Assembly: GCF_001612885.1 (NCBI RefSeq)
Contig: NZ_BDBH01000007.1
Coordinates: 620,001-684,000 of the forward strand
DNA: 64,000 nucleotides
DNA from: Nocardia harenae NBRC 108248
GTDB taxonomy: Bacteria; Actinomycetota; Actinomycetes; Mycobacteriales; Mycobacteriaceae
Direction: 5' to 3'
Part shown: positions 16,319-27,915 of the stretch, piece after piece
Position numbering within the stretch: position 1 is the first letter of the stretch
Layout: each line of letters opens with the position of its first letter
The notes under the pieces: model-generated
Seen by the model: the letters and a program-made list of their open reading frames with translations, nothing else
Told to the model about the DNA's origin: nothing
The model's database searches: none
Position numbers and translations under genes: made by a program

Positions 16319-18955
16319 GGCCTTCAGTTCGCTGCGGGCGGCCACGCCCAGCTTCGGGTACGCCTTGTACAGGTGGTGGCCCACCGTGCGCGGGCTCAGG
16401 AAGAGCTGGGCCGCGATATCCCGGTTCGAGAGGCCGCGGGCGGCCAGCCGGACTATCTGCAATTCCTGGGGTGTGAGGCGGGCCAGCGGTCCGGGGCCGG
16501 GCGCGGGGGCGGCGCCGCCCAGTGCCGCGAGTTCGGTGCGTGCCCTCGCCGCCCACGGGGTGGCGCCCGCCCGGTCGAAGGTCGCCGCGGCCGGTTCCAG
16601 CTGAGTGCGGGCCTCGGTCTTGCGTTTGGCCCGGCGTAGCCATTCGCCGTAGAGGAGGCGGGTGCGGGCCTGCTCCAGGGGGCGGGCGCCGAGGTGGAGT
16701 GCCGCGCGGTAGTGCCGCTCCTCGCCGGTGCGCAGGGCCAGGCAGCGTTGTTCCAGTGCGGCCACCCAGGGCTGATTGCTGCGCCGGGACCACTCGGCCA
16801 GCCGCTCGACGGCATCCCCGGCGCGGTCCGGCTCGCCGAGCCGCACCGCCGCCTCGACCACGTCGGGCAGCGCGCGGACCGCGGCCACGTGGTGCCGCAC
16901 CGGCCCCTCGGTGAGCGCGGTCAGCCGGTGCAGGGCGTTCGCCACCCGGCCGAGGCCGAGGTCGAGCAGCCCCTGCGCGGCCTCCGCCCAGGTGGCGCCC
17001 GGTGCCGTGGCCCCGCCGACCGCCGCCACCGCGTTCTCGCACGCCCGCTCGTCACCGGCGAGCGCGGACAGGTAGGCGCGGAAGGCGTGGTGCTGGCTCA
17101 CCCACTGGCCGAGCCCGGCGTCCTGCGCGATGCGCAGCCCCTCGGCACCGGCCACCGCCGCCTCGGCCGGGTTGCCGCCGAAGAGCTCGGCCTCGGCGCG
17201 AAAGAAGAGCAGCGGTGGCAGCAGGGCGATGCGGCCCTGCTCGCGGCACTCGGCGATCAGCTCGGCGGCCAGCTCGCCGACCTGGTCGTCCTGCCCCACC
17301 ACCAGCCCGGCGCCGCACAGCTGCACCAGGTCGCGGGGGCTGTCCGCGCCGAGCCGCCCGGCCGTGGCGGCGGCCTCCCGCAGGTCGGTGGTGTAGGTGC
17401 TGCGCAGGGCGGGGAGCATGTACCCGGCGATCGGCGCCACCGAGTCGCCCTTCGGCAGCTCGAGCCGCGCGAAAGCCGCTGCCACCGCGGTGATCTCGGG
17501 GTCGCCGAGGTACCAGGCGGGGTGTACCGCCTGGATCAGGATGCGGGCCGCGCGGGTGGGTTCGGTCGCCGCGGCGGCGCCGAGCAGCAGGCGGTGCGCC
17601 GCCGCCGGACGTCCCGCGCCGAACTCGGCGAGTCCGCGCACCACGTCCAGCCGGGCCAGGGTGGCCGGGTCCGGTGCGGCCACCGCCGCCGCGCGCTCGG
17701 CCGAGCGGCGGGCGAGGTCGAGCAGCCCGGCCTCGGCGGCGGTCTCGGCGGCGGGCAGCAGCCGCCGCGCCCTGGCCGCGTCGTGCACGCTGAGCGCGGC
17801 GGCGCGCTCGTAGGCGGCCACCGCGCCGTGGTAGCCGCTGCGCCTGCGGGCCCGCTCGGCGGTGCGTTCCAGGGCGGCGGCGACTTCCTCGTCCGGGCCG
17901 GTGGCCGCGGCGGCCAGGTGCCAGGCGCGGATATCGGCGTTCTCCGGGCCGGTGGCGGCCGCGGCCAGCGCGCGGTGCGCGGCGAGCCGCTCGGGCAGCG
18001 CCGCACCCTGGTACACCGCCGAGCGCAGCAGCGGGTGCCGGAAAACCACGCCGCCGGTGCCGGTGCGCACCAGCCCGGCCTGCTCCGCGGGGGTCAGCTC
18101 GGCCGGGCCCGCACCCAGCGCCGCCCCGGCGCGCAGCACCGTGCCCAGGTCGGCGGCGCCCGCCGCGGCGGCGACCAGCAACAGCGTGCGGGTGGCCGCG
18201 GGCAGCCGGGCGACCTGGCCGTGGAATGCCTGCCGGAGCAACTGCGGCAGCGGCTGATCCGGTTCGGCGCCGGGGATCTCCGCGGCGAGCAGCGCCGGGA
18301 GCTCCAGCAGCGCCAGCGGATTGCCCGCCGACTCGACCAGCGCGCGGTAGCGCACGGTGGGCGCGAGCCCGGTGTGCCCGGCGTCCAGCAGCGCGGCGGC
18401 GACCTCGGGCGGCAGCGCGCCGACCGGAAGCTCGGGCAGCCCCGGCGCCGGGAAGTCGTGGTCGCCCGCCCTGGTGGCGAAGATCAGCGCGACGCCCTCG
18501 GCGTCCAGCCTGCGGGCGGCGAAGAGCAGCGTCTCCGCGGTCGCCCGGTCCAGCCAGTGCGCGTCGTCCACCAGGCAGAGCAGCGGGCCGTCGGCCGCCT
18601 CCTCGGCGAGCAGCGAGAGCACCGCGAGGCCGATCAGCATGCGGTCGGCGGGGTCGTGCTCGGCCAGGCCGAAGGCGCCGTCCAGCGCGGCGCGCAGGCG
18701 CGGCGGCAGCGCGCCCAGGTCGGCGCCGCGGACCAGCAGGTGCAGCGCGGCGAAGGGCAGCTCGGCCTCGGACTCCAGCCCGGCCCCGCGCACCGTCGGC
18801 AGCCCGGCGGCGGCCGCGTGCTCCAGCAGCGCGGTCTTGCCGATGCCCGCCTCGCCGCGCAGCACCAGCACGCCGCTGCGGCCCGCCCGCGCGGCGGCCA
18901 GCAGGGCGTCGATGCGGGCGAGCTCGGCCGCGCGGCCCAGAAGTGCGGTCGGCAT
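16298..18955 (-). CDS. Large LuxR-family ATPase regulator (LAL/STAND type)
   Basis: About 885 residues. An N-terminal AAA/NACHT-like ATPase has Walker A GEAGIGKT (near 34-41) and Walker B LLCLVDDAHW (near 135). A long helical repeat region follows (TPR-like, ~350-780), and the C-terminal LuxR helix-turn-helix has LTPQELQIVRLAARGLSNRDIA. This is the LAL plan known from MalT and mycobacterial regulators such as Rv0890c. TACTTT at 18962-18967 (minus strand) lies 6 bp before the ATG, so the gene is likely leaderless. It is divergent from the SnoaL-like/membrane gene pair, which it probably controls; the signal is unknown. Confidence 0.85.
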   Translation of the reverse strand: MPTALLGRAAELARIDALLAAARAGRSGVLVLRGEAGIGKTALLEHAAAAGLPTVRGAGLESEAELPFAALHLLVRGADLGALPPRLRAALDGAFGLAEHDPADRMLIGLAVLSLLAEEAADGPLLCLVDDAHWLDRATAETLLFAARRLDAEGVALIFATRAGDHDFPAPGLPELPVGALPPEVAAALLDAGHTGLAPTVRYRALVESAGNPLALLELPALLAAEIPGAEPDQPLPQLLRQAFHGQVARLPAATRTLLLVAAAAGAADLGTVLRAGAALGAGPAELTPAEQAGLVRTGTGGVVFRHPLLRSAVYQGAALPERLAAHRALAAAATGPENADIRAWHLAAAATGPDEEVAAALERTAERARRRSGYHGAVAAYERAAALSVHDAARARRLLPAAETAAEAGLLDLARRSAERAAAVAAPDPATLARLDVVRGLAEFGAGRPAAAHRLLLGAAAATEPTRAARILIQAVHPAWYLGDPEITAVAAAFARLELPKGDSVAPIAGYMLPALRSTYTTDLREAAATAGRLGADSPRDLVQLCGAGLVVGQDDQVGELAAELIAECREQGRIALLPPLLFFRAEAELFGGNPAEAAVAGAEGLRIAQDAGLGQWVSQHHAFRAYLSALAGDERACENAVAAVGGATAPGATWAEAAQGLLDLGLGRVANALHRLTALTEGPVRHHVAAVRALPDVVEAAVRLGEPDRAGDAVERLAEWSRRSNQPWVAALEQRCLALRTGEERHYRAALHLGARPLEQARTRLLYGEWLRRAKRKTEARTQLEPAAATFDRAGATPWAARARTELAALGGAAPAPGPGPLARLTPQELQIVRLAARGLSNRDIAAQLFLSPRTVGHHLYKAYPKLGVAARSELKALPLEPG

Positions 18956-19049
18956 CCCCGAAAAGTACCTATAGGCGACCGATTCGGCGTACCCCCGGCC
19001 CGCCATAACGTAGCCCTCACACCTTGAAACAGCAGGTAGAGGAGAAATC

Positions 19050-19400
19050 GTGAACGAGATCGTGGCGCAGTACCTGGCGGCGTGGAACACCACCGACCCG
19101 GCGGCCCGCCGGGCTGCCATCACCAGGGCCTTCACCGCCGACGCCGAGTACACCGACCCGCTCATGGCCGTGCGCGGCCACGACGAGATCGACGCGGGCA
19201 TCGCCGCCGCGCAGGCGCAGTTCCCCGGCTGGGAGTTCCGGCTGGCGGGCGAGCCGGACGGCCACCACGACCAGGTGCGCTTCACCTGGGAGCTGGGCCC
19301 GGCCGGGGCCGCGCCGGTGGTGATCGGCTTCGACGTCGCCGTGCTGGCCGAGGGCCGGATCGGCGCCGTCTACGGCTTCCTCGACCAGGTCCCCGCGTGA
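19050..19400 (+). CDS. SnoaL-like (NTF2 fold) protein
   Basis: About 116 residues, GTG start with GAGGAG upstream. The sequence pattern (YLAAWNTTDPAARRAAI, FTADAEYTDP, V-RG-HDEI, FLDQVPA) is that of the SnoaL-like fold, small alpha+beta cone proteins that act as isomerases, hydrolases or binding domains. No catalytic residues can be assigned. It is divergent from the large LuxR regulator with 94 bp between them and is followed after 29 bp by a membrane protein gene with its own good ribosome binding site, so the two likely form an operon under that regulator. Confidence 0.75.
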   Translation: MNEIVAQYLAAWNTTDPAARRAAITRAFTADAEYTDPLMAVRGHDEIDAGIAAAQAQFPGWEFRLAGEPDGHHDQVRFTWELGPAGAAPVVIGFDVAVLAEGRIGAVYGFLDQVPA

Positions 19401-19429
19401 TTCCCGCATCGAACCGAGGAGGTTCTGTC

Positions 19430-19840
19430 ATGACGAACACCGGGCTGCTCGCCCCCGGCGACCGGCTGCTGCGGCTGGCGCTGCGCGCCGATGCCGCCGT
19501 CACCGGGGTGAACGGCCTCGCCTACCTGGCGCTGGCCGGGCCGATCGAATCGCTGCTCGGCCTCGACCGCGGGCTCGGCATCCCGATCGGGGTGTTCCTG
19601 ATCGTGTACGCCGTCGCGGTCGCCGCCGTCGGGCAGCTCGCCCGGATCCCGGCCGCCGCCGCGGGCGCGGTGATCGCGGTGAACGCCGCCTGGGCGGTGG
19701 CGAGCGTGGTCGCGCTGCTCGCCGGTGCGCTCGGCGTCACCGCGGCGGGCGCGGTCTGGGCGGTGCTGCAGGCGCTGGTGGTCGGCGCCTTCGCCGCCCT
19801 GCAGTACCTGGGGCTGCGCCGGGCGTCAGCGCACCAGTAG
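19430..19840 (+). CDS. Four-helix membrane protein
   Basis: About 136 residues, ATG after GAGGAGG. Four hydrophobic segments with short loops (about 25-40, 47-68, 72-100, 106-128) and a polar N terminus. It resembles small actinobacterial integral membrane proteins of unknown function often beside SnoaL-like genes. Probable operon with the upstream gene. The 3' end overlaps the convergent treY gene by 15 bp. Confidence 0.65.
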   Translation: MTNTGLLAPGDRLLRLALRADAAVTGVNGLAYLALAGPIESLLGLDRGLGIPIGVFLIVYAVAVAAVGQLARIPAAAAGAVIAVNAAWAVASVVALLAGALGVTAAGAVWAVLQALVVGAFAALQYLGLRRASAHQ

Positions 19841-22246
19841 CGCCACCGGCAACCGGTCGAAGATCTTCCCGAGGTGTGCCCGCCCCTGGAAGGTCTCGCC
19901 GGTGAGCCGGTCGGTCCAGACGCCGGGGGGCAGGTCGAGCACCGTGTCCGCCCAGCCGGTCTGCTGCAGCTTCACGCTGTGCCTGGTGGCGGCGACCAGC
20001 ACCTCGGGCAGCCGCCCCGGCTTGCCGCGGCCGTAGCAGATGAGGTGCCCGGCCTGCTCGCCGATGGCGTGCACCGGCAGGTAGCTGCCGCCGACGAAGC
20101 ACTCGGGGCGCTCCCGCCGCAGCCACAGCGCGTAGGCGACCACCCACATCTTGGCCGCGCCGGTGGGGTCCGGCGCCGGCGTCGTGGTGAGCGACTGCAG
20201 CATGCCTGCGCGCACCGCGAAATCCACCGGGCGCCGATTGTCCGGGTCGACGAGCGAGTCCTCCCAGAGCTCGCAGCCCTGGTAGATATCGGGGACGCCG
20301 GGGCCGCAGAGCTGCAGCAGCTTCTGCGCCAGCGCGTCCGACCAGGCGTGCGGGGCCAGATCGTGCACCAGGTCGTTCAGCCCGGACCCCACCGGCCCGT
20401 CGATCACCGCGTCCAGCCAGCGGTGCACCGCCGTCTCGAACTCGGTGTCCGGGTCCTCCCACGAGGTGCGGGTGCCCGCCTCCCGGATCGCCTTCTCCGC
20501 GTACTGGTGGATCCGCTCGCGCAGCCCGGGCACCGAGGAGGCCGGGCGGCCGTCCGCCGGCCAGACCCCGAACATGTTCTGTAGCAGGAAGAGCGCGGTC
20601 GCGCCGTCCGGGCCCGGGGTCGCCTCCTGCCAGGCCCGCACCCGGCGTGCCCAGATATGGCCGACCTGGGAGAGCACCCCGATCCGGGCCCGCACGTCCT
20701 CGCCGCGCTTGGTGTCGTGGGTGGAGAGCGTCGTCATGGAGGAGGGCCAGCGCCGCGCCCGCTCGCTGTTGGCCAGGTGGAACTCGTTCACCGAGCGGGC
20801 GAACCGCGCCGGGCTGCCGCCCACCTCCTGCAGCGAGATCAGCCGGACCGCGCGGTAGAACATGGCGTCCTCCACCGCCTTCGCGGTCATCGCCCCGCAC
20901 ACCTGGTCGAACCGGATCTGCGCCTCGCCGTCCCTGGCCAGCGCGGTGACCAGTACCTGAAGCGGCGCGGTGAGCTCGGCGTTGCGCCGCTCCACCTCGG
21001 CGACGACGGCGCCGGTCATCCCGGCCAGCGGGCTGTAGTCGGCCCGGTAGACCGGCATGAAGGCGAGCACCTCGATGGTGGCGTTGGTCAGCGCCATGGT
21101 GTCGAAGCCGGGGGTGTCGGCGTCCTGCTTGATCGCCGCCACCAGCCTCCGCACCTCCGGCGAGAGGATGGTCTCGGCCACCGCGCGCTTGATCCGGTGC
21201 TCGGTCTCGCCGATCCAGGAGCGGTCGCTGCCGTGCCCCGTGAAGCGCCGGGAGAGCTCGGTGAGCGCGGGCTCGCCCGCCGGGTCGATGAGCACGCCGC
21301 CCAGGTCGGCGAGGGCGTCGTAGCCGGTGGTGCCGTCGATCGGGAGCGTCGGGTCCAGCGGCTCCCGATTGGCCAGGATCTTCTCGACCAGCAGCAGCCG
21401 GTCCGGGCCGAGCAGCTTCCGCAGCCGGTGCAGGTAGCCGATGGGGTCGGCGAGGCCGTCCGGGTGGTCGATCCGCACCCCGTCGATCAGGTCGTGCTCG
21501 CACCACGCCGCCAGCTCCCGGTGCGTGGCCTCGAAGACCTCGGGGTCCTCCTGCCGCACCGCGGCCAGCTCGCTGACCGCGAAGAAGCGCCGGTAGGTGC
21601 AGACCCCGGACTTCCAGCTCACCAGCCGGTAGTGCTGCTTGTCGTGGATGCGAAGCGCGTTGTCGCCGTCGGTGCCCGGCGCGATCGGGAACCGCATGTC
21701 GTGCAGGCTGAGCATGGGTTCCGGGCCGGAGCGGTCGACGCCGAGCGCGGCCGGGTCGTTCTCGCCCTGCAGCACCGGCAGCGCCAGCCGCCCGCCCGCG
21801 CCGTTGCCCTGGCTCCAGTCGATGTCGAACCAGTGCGCGTACTGCGACCCCTTCCCGTGCCGCAGCACGTCCCACCACCACTTGTTCTGCCGTGGGTCGC
21901 CGACCCCGACATGGTTCGGCACCAGGTCGACGATCAGCCCCATGCCGCGGGTGTGCACCTCGTCGGAGAGCGCCTTGAGCCCGGCCGGGCCGCCGAGCGC
22001 CGCCGAGACCGTGGTCGGGTCGGTGACGTCGTAGCCGTGCGTCGAGCCGCGCACCGCGGTCAGGATGGGCGAGAGGTAGAGGTGCGAGATCCCCAGCTGC
22101 TGCAGGTACTCCGCGATGGACCTGGCGTCGGCGAAGGTCAGCGCGTCCGGCCGGAGCTGTAGCCGGTAGGTGCTGCGCACCGGCCGCCGGGCGGGCTCCC
22201 GGCGGCGGGGGGTGGGGTCGGTGGTGTGCGTCGCGGACTCGGTCAT
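19826..22246 (-). CDS. treY: Malto-oligosyltrehalose synthase
   Basis: About 806 residues, usual TreY length. It converts the reducing-end maltose unit of a maltodextrin into a terminal trehalose by intramolecular transglycosylation. Visible motifs include STYRLQL at the start, HLYLSPIL, GSTHGYDV, GLIVDLVPNHVG, GVRIDHPDGLADP (nucleophile Asp), LLVEKIL (acid/base Glu) and TSWEDPD in the late part, all TreY hallmarks. The start is 13 bp after the treX stop, so treX-treY are one transcription unit. Shorter N-terminal residues rich in Thr/Arg precede the barrel. Confidence 0.95.
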   Translation of the reverse strand: MTESATHTTDPTPRRREPARRPVRSTYRLQLRPDALTFADARSIAEYLQQLGISHLYLSPILTAVRGSTHGYDVTDPTTVSAALGGPAGLKALSDEVHTRGMGLIVDLVPNHVGVGDPRQNKWWWDVLRHGKGSQYAHWFDIDWSQGNGAGGRLALPVLQGENDPAALGVDRSGPEPMLSLHDMRFPIAPGTDGDNALRIHDKQHYRLVSWKSGVCTYRRFFAVSELAAVRQEDPEVFEATHRELAAWCEHDLIDGVRIDHPDGLADPIGYLHRLRKLLGPDRLLLVEKILANREPLDPTLPIDGTTGYDALADLGGVLIDPAGEPALTELSRRFTGHGSDRSWIGETEHRIKRAVAETILSPEVRRLVAAIKQDADTPGFDTMALTNATIEVLAFMPVYRADYSPLAGMTGAVVAEVERRNAELTAPLQVLVTALARDGEAQIRFDQVCGAMTAKAVEDAMFYRAVRLISLQEVGGSPARFARSVNEFHLANSERARRWPSSMTTLSTHDTKRGEDVRARIGVLSQVGHIWARRVRAWQEATPGPDGATALFLLQNMFGVWPADGRPASSVPGLRERIHQYAEKAIREAGTRTSWEDPDTEFETAVHRWLDAVIDGPVGSGLNDLVHDLAPHAWSDALAQKLLQLCGPGVPDIYQGCELWEDSLVDPDNRRPVDFAVRAGMLQSLTTTPAPDPTGAAKMWVVAYALWLRRERPECFVGGSYLPVHAIGEQAGHLICYGRGKPGRLPEVLVAATRHSVKLQQTGWADTVLDLPPGVWTDRLTGETFQGRAHLGKIFDRLPVALLVR

Positions 22247-22259
22247 GGGCGCGGTTTTC

Positions 22260-24422
<2,163 letters not shown>

Positions 24423-24483
24423 GCCACCGACAGTAGCGGCCCCCGGCGGGTCCGGGATGCCAGGTCGTGACCATCACAGCCGA

Positions 24484-24500
24484 CTTGAACAGCGTTCAAG
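24484..24500 (+). promoter_or_regulatory. BioQ operator upstream of bioA
   Basis: CTTGAACAGCGTTCAAG is a perfect 7-3-7 palindrome. It ends one base before the TACGGT -10 box (24502-24507), which itself ends 6 bp before the bioA ATG. Bound regulator would cover the -35/-10 spacer. The same core TGAAC-N3-GTTCA appears before bioF and twice before bioB. Confidence 0.85.
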
Positions 24501-24513
24501 GTACGGTGCTGCG

Positions 24514-25785
24514 ATGAACCTCGACCGGCTCACCGCGCTCGATGCGGCCCACGTCTGGCACCCGTACGGCGGTTTTCCGGCGAGCACCGCCCCGCTGCCG
24601 GTGGAATCGGCGTCCGGGGTCCGGCTGCGGCTGGCCGACGGGCGCGAGCTGATCGACGGCATGAGCTCCTGGTGGGCCGCCGTCCACGGCTACCGGCACC
24701 CGGTGCTCGACGCCGCGCTCACCGCGCAGGCCGGGCGGATGAGCCACGTCATGTTCGGCGGGCTCACCCACGAACCGGCCGTTCGCCTGGCCGAGCTGCT
24801 GGTCGCGCTGACGCCCGCCGGGCTGGAGAAGGTGTTCCTCTGCGACTCCGGGTCGGTGTCGGTGGAGGTCGCGGTGAAGATGTGCCTGCAGTACTGGCGG
24901 GCGCGGGGGCTTCCGGCGAAGCGGCGGCTGCTCACCTGGCGCGGGGGGTACCACGGGGACACCTTCACCCCCATGAGCGTCTGCGACCCGGACGGGGGGA
25001 TGCACTCGCTGTGGACCGACGTGCTGGCCGCGCAGGTCTTCGTCGGGCCGCCGCCGCGCGAATACGACCCGGGTTACGTGGGGGAGCTGGACCGGGCGCT
25101 CGGCGCCCATGCGCACGAACTCGCCGCCGTCATCGTCGAGCCCGTCGTCCAGGGCGCCGGCGGCATGCGCTGGCACCACCCGCGCTACCTGAGCGACCTG
25201 CGCGCGCTCTGCGACCACCACGGCGTCCTGCTGATCTTCGACGAGATCGCCACCGGATTCGGCCGCACCGGAACGCTTTTCGCCGCCGACCAGGCGGGGG
25301 TGGCGCCGGATGTGCTCTGCGTCGGCAAAGCGCTCACCGGCGGGTACCTCACCCTCGCCGCCACCATGTGCACCGCGCGGATCGCCGAGACGGTGAGTGC
25401 CGCGCACGGCGGGTTGATGCATGGGCCGACGTTCATGGGCAATCCGTTGGCCTGCGCCGTTGCCGTCGCTTCGGTGGAGTTGCTGCTGTCTCGGGACTGG
25501 GCTGCCGAGGTTGCGGGGATTTCCGCCGGGTTGGAGGCGGGGCTGTCTCCGCTGGTATCGCTGCCCGGTGTGGTGGATGTGCGGGTGCTCGGGGCCGTCG
25601 GGGTGGTGGAGCTGGAACGTCCGGTGGACATGGTCGCCGCGACCGATGCGGCTGTCGGTGAGGGAGTTTGGCTGCGGCCGTTCCGAAATCTGGTCTATAC
25701 GATGCCGCCGTTCATCAGCGGCGCTGACGAGGTGGCGGCCATCACGCGGGGGATCGGCGCGGCCGTGCGCGCTTCCCTGGGATAG
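24514..25785 (+). CDS. bioA: Adenosylmethionine--8-amino-7-oxononanoate transaminase
   Basis: About 423 residues. This PLP enzyme makes 7,8-diaminopelargonic acid (DAPA) from KAPA using S-adenosylmethionine as amino donor. It shows HVWHPYGG (14-20), [10 protein letters not shown] (51-60), the CDSGSVSVE cofactor loop (110-118), [11 protein letters not shown] (243-253) and the PLP lysine in VGKALTGGY (K272). The transcript is probably leaderless (-10 at 24502-24507) and controlled by the BioQ palindrome directly upstream. Unlike the tight bioA-F-D operon of mycobacteria, a cupin/MarR pair is inserted between bioA and bioF. Confidence 0.97.
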   Translation: MNLDRLTALDAAHVWHPYGGFPASTAPLPVESASGVRLRLADGRELIDGMSSWWAAVHGYRHPVLDAALTAQAGRMSHVMFGGLTHEPAVRLAELLVALTPAGLEKVFLCDSGSVSVEVAVKMCLQYWRARGLPAKRRLLTWRGGYHGDTFTPMSVCDPDGGMHSLWTDVLAAQVFVGPPPREYDPGYVGELDRALGAHAHELAAVIVEPVVQGAGGMRWHHPRYLSDLRALCDHHGVLLIFDEIATGFGRTGTLFAADQAGVAPDVLCVGKALTGGYLTLAATMCTARIAETVSAAHGGLMHGPTFMGNPLACAVAVASVELLLSRDWAAEVAGISAGLEAGLSPLVSLPGVVDVRVLGAVGVVELERPVDMVAATDAAVGEGVWLRPFRNLVYTMPPFISGADEVAAITRGIGAAVRASLG

Positions 25786-25797
25786 GGACCGACCGTG

Positions 25798-26172
25798 TCA
25801 GGCGATCCAGGGCGGGACGATGCCCTGCGCTTCGCCCGTGCGAAAGGCCTCTGCGCCGGCGGAAGCCGTCGCGACCGCTGTGAGGCCCCACGGTCCGGCC
25901 GTGATCTGCCGGGGGACGTCGGCGGGGAGGACGGCGGTGTCGCCGGGCGCGAGGGTCAGTTTCTCGGTGCCGAGGATGAGGTCCGCGCCGCCGTCGAGCA
26001 CGGTCCAGATCTGTTCGGCGTCGATGCGGTGCGCAGGGCCTGCGGCGTGCGGGGCCATGCGGACCCGCCAGAGGGCGGTGGTCGCGCCGCCGAGGGTGGG
26101 CGAGGCGAGGGTGGTCATGGCGCCTGCGGGGGTCTCGGTGTGGCGGGCCTGGTCACGAGTGACGACGGGCAT
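25798..26172 (-). CDS. Cupin domain protein
   Basis: About 124 residues with GAGGAG before the ATG. Single conserved beta-barrel: the first cupin motif is degenerate (PAHRIDAEQIWTVLDGGADL) with the His and Glu spaced as in metal-binding cupins, and LAPGDTAVLPADVPRQI is the second motif. Enzymatic role unknown. It is divergent from a MarR-type gene with a 72-bp region that carries two identical-type operators, so it is almost certainly regulated by it. Confidence 0.8.
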   Translation of the reverse strand: MPVVTRDQARHTETPAGAMTTLASPTLGGATTALWRVRMAPHAAGPAHRIDAEQIWTVLDGGADLILGTEKLTLAPGDTAVLPADVPRQITAGPWGLTAVATASAGAEAFRTGEAQGIVPPWIA

Positions 26173-26191
26173 GGAAGCTCCTCTGGATGGT

Positions 26192-26230
26192 CAACCTGGT
26201 TGTCTTCTTCGAAGATAGTCAACCAGGTTG
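26192..26230. promoter_or_regulatory. Paired operator between cupin and MarR genes
   Basis: Two copies of the short palindrome CAACC-N-GGTTG, at 26192-26202 (centre T) and 26220-26230 (centre A), 28 bp apart. The second ends just before the TATCCT -10 box of the MarR gene (26233-26238), the first lies within 20 bp of the cupin ATG. The arrangement fits autoregulation plus repression of the divergent cupin gene. Confidence 0.75.
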
Positions 26231-26244
26231 CCTATCCTGTCAAG

Positions 26245-26703
26245 GTGAACTCCTTCGAGCTGCCGCTGCGCATGCTGCTCGCCTTCCGGTCGGCCGTCGA
26301 CGAGGTGCACGCCGACCTGGCCGCGCGCGGGCACCAGGAGATCCGGCCCATGCACGGCTTCCTGTTCCAGGCGGTGCTGCGGACCGAGGGGTGCACGGCG
26401 GCGGAGTTGGGGCGGGTGCTCGGGATCTCCAAGCAGGCGGCGGGGAAACAGGCGGAGGCGCTGGAGCGGCTCGGGTACCTGCGGTGGGAGGGCGACCCGG
26501 CTGACGCCCGGCGCAAGGTGTACCGGCTGACGGCGCGCGCCGATGACGTGCTCGCCCGGTCCGAGGCGGTGTTCGACCGGGTGCGGCGCGGGTGGGCGCG
26601 GGAGTTGGGGGCCGGGCGGCTCGCGGAGTTGGAGCGGGACCTGCGGGCGCTCGCTCCGGGCGAGCTGTTCCGGCTGGACGTGCCGGGATGGTTCGCGCGC
26701 TGA
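26245..26703 (+). CDS. MarR-family transcriptional regulator
   Basis: About 152 residues with a winged helix-turn-helix: AELGRVLGISKQAAGKQAEALERLGYL is the recognition region and DPADARRKVYRLT the wing. Start at GTG 26245, six bases after the TATCCT -10 box, so leaderless; the open frame continues upstream but runs antisense through the cupin gene. It probably binds the two CAACCNGGTTG palindromes in its own promoter. Ligand unknown. Confidence 0.85.
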   Translation: MNSFELPLRMLLAFRSAVDEVHADLAARGHQEIRPMHGFLFQAVLRTEGCTAAELGRVLGISKQAAGKQAEALERLGYLRWEGDPADARRKVYRLTARADDVLARSEAVFDRVRRGWARELGAGRLAELERDLRALAPGELFRLDVPGWFAR

Positions 26704-26738
26704 CCCGGCCGGGCCTCGGTCGCCCGCCCGTGCTCTGC

Positions 26739-26755
26739 CTTGAACGGCGTTCAAG
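26739..26755 (+). promoter_or_regulatory. BioQ operator upstream of bioF
   Basis: CTTGAACGGCGTTCAAG, a perfect 7-3-7 palindrome. It directly abuts the TATGCT -10 box (26756-26761) of bioF, whose GTG follows 8 bp later. Confidence 0.88.
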
Positions 26756-26769
26756 TATGCTCCCGAGCT

Positions 26770-27915
26770 GTGAGTACCGATCCGCTGAGCTGGCTGGACG
26801 ACCGCGCCTCCGAGCGGGTCGCCGCCGGCCTGCGCCGCGAACTGCGGCCACGGGCCGCGCAGTCGGCCGCCATCGATCTGGCCTCCAACGACTACCTTGG
26901 CCTCACCCGGCACCCGGAGGTGGTCGCGGGGGCGGTCGCGGCGGTGCGGCGCTGGGGGGCCGGGTCGACCGGGTCGCGGCTGGTCACCGGGACCACCGAG
27001 GAGCACATCGCGCTGGAGCGTGAGCTCGCCGAGTTCACCGGGGCGGAGAGCGGGCTGGTGTTCGCCTCCGGGTACGCCGCGAACCTCGGGGTCGTGACGG
27101 CGCTCGCCGGGCGCGACGCGCTGGTGGTCTCCGACGCGGCGAGCCACGCCTCGCTGGTCGACGCCTGCCGGCTCTCCCGCGCCAGGGTCGCGGTCGCGCC
27201 GCACGGGGATGTGGCCGCGGTGGCCCGGATCCTCGCCGCGCGCACCGAGCGGCGGGCGCTGGTGCTCACCGATTCGGTGTTCAGCGCGGACGGTGATCTC
27301 GCGCCGCTCGCCGCGCTGCACCGGGTGACCAGGGCGGCGGGTGCGGTGCTCGTGGTGGACGAGGCGCACGGGCTCGGGGTGCGCGGGCGCGGCGGGCGCG
27401 GGCTGGTGCACGAGGCTGGGTTGGCGGGGGAGCCGGATCTGGTCGTCACCGCGACGCTCTCCAAGGCGCTGGGTGCGCAGGGCGGGGTGGTGCTCGGCGC
27501 CCGGCGGGTCCGGGATCATCTGGTCGATGCCGCGCGCACCTTCATCTTCGACACCGGGCTCGCACCGGCCGCCGTCGGTGCGGCGCGGGCGGCTCTCGGC
27601 GTGCTGCGCCGTGAGCCGGGACGGGCCGCCGCCGTCCTGGGACGCGCGGCCGAGATCGCGCGGATCGCCGGGGTGCCTGAGCCGCCGTCGGCGGTCGTTT
27701 CGGTGGTGCTCGGGGAGGCATCGGTGGCGCATGCGGCGGCGCTGGCCTGTCGGGAGCGCGGACTCGAGGTCGGGTGCTTCCGGCCGCCGACGGTGCCGGA
27801 GGGGACCTCGCGGTTGCGGCTCACCGCACGCGCGGATCTGAGCGATGCGGAGCTGCGGATGATTCGTGACGTGCTCGCGGAGGTGCTCGAGTCGCGGCAG
27901 CAGGTGCCCGCGTGA
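26770..27915 (+). CDS. bioF: 8-amino-7-oxononanoate synthase
   Basis: About 381 residues. It condenses pimeloyl-thioester with alanine to give KAPA, the first committed ring-forming precursor of biotin. Motifs of the alpha-oxoamine synthase family: SNDYLGL (39-45), STGSRLVTG (66-74), [10 protein letters not shown] (197-206) and the PLP lysine in [11 protein letters not shown] (K232). GTG start with a near-leaderless promoter under the BioQ site. Its stop overlaps the bioD GTG (GTGA). Confidence 0.97.
   Translation: MSTDPLSWLDDRASERVAAGLRRELRPRAAQSAAIDLASNDYLGLTRHPEVVAGAVAAVRRWGAGSTGSRLVTGTTEEHIALERELAEFTGAESGLVFASGYAANLGVVTALAGRDALVVSDAASHASLVDACRLSRARVAVAPHGDVAAVARILAARTERRALVLTDSVFSADGDLAPLAALHRVTRAAGAVLVVDEAHGLGVRGRGGRGLVHEAGLAGEPDLVVTATLSKALGAQGGVVLGARRVRDHLVDAARTFIFDTGLAPAAVGAARAALGVLRREPGRAAAVLGRAAEIARIAGVPEPPSAVVSVVLGEASVAHAAALACRERGLEVGCFRPPTVPEGTSRLRLTARADLSDAELRMIRDVLAEVLESRQQVPA

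Noticed and set aside
16694-19027. Plus-strand 777-codon frame opposite the LuxR gene
   Set aside because: Gly/Arg/Gln-rich shadow of the regulator; no start signal or domain.
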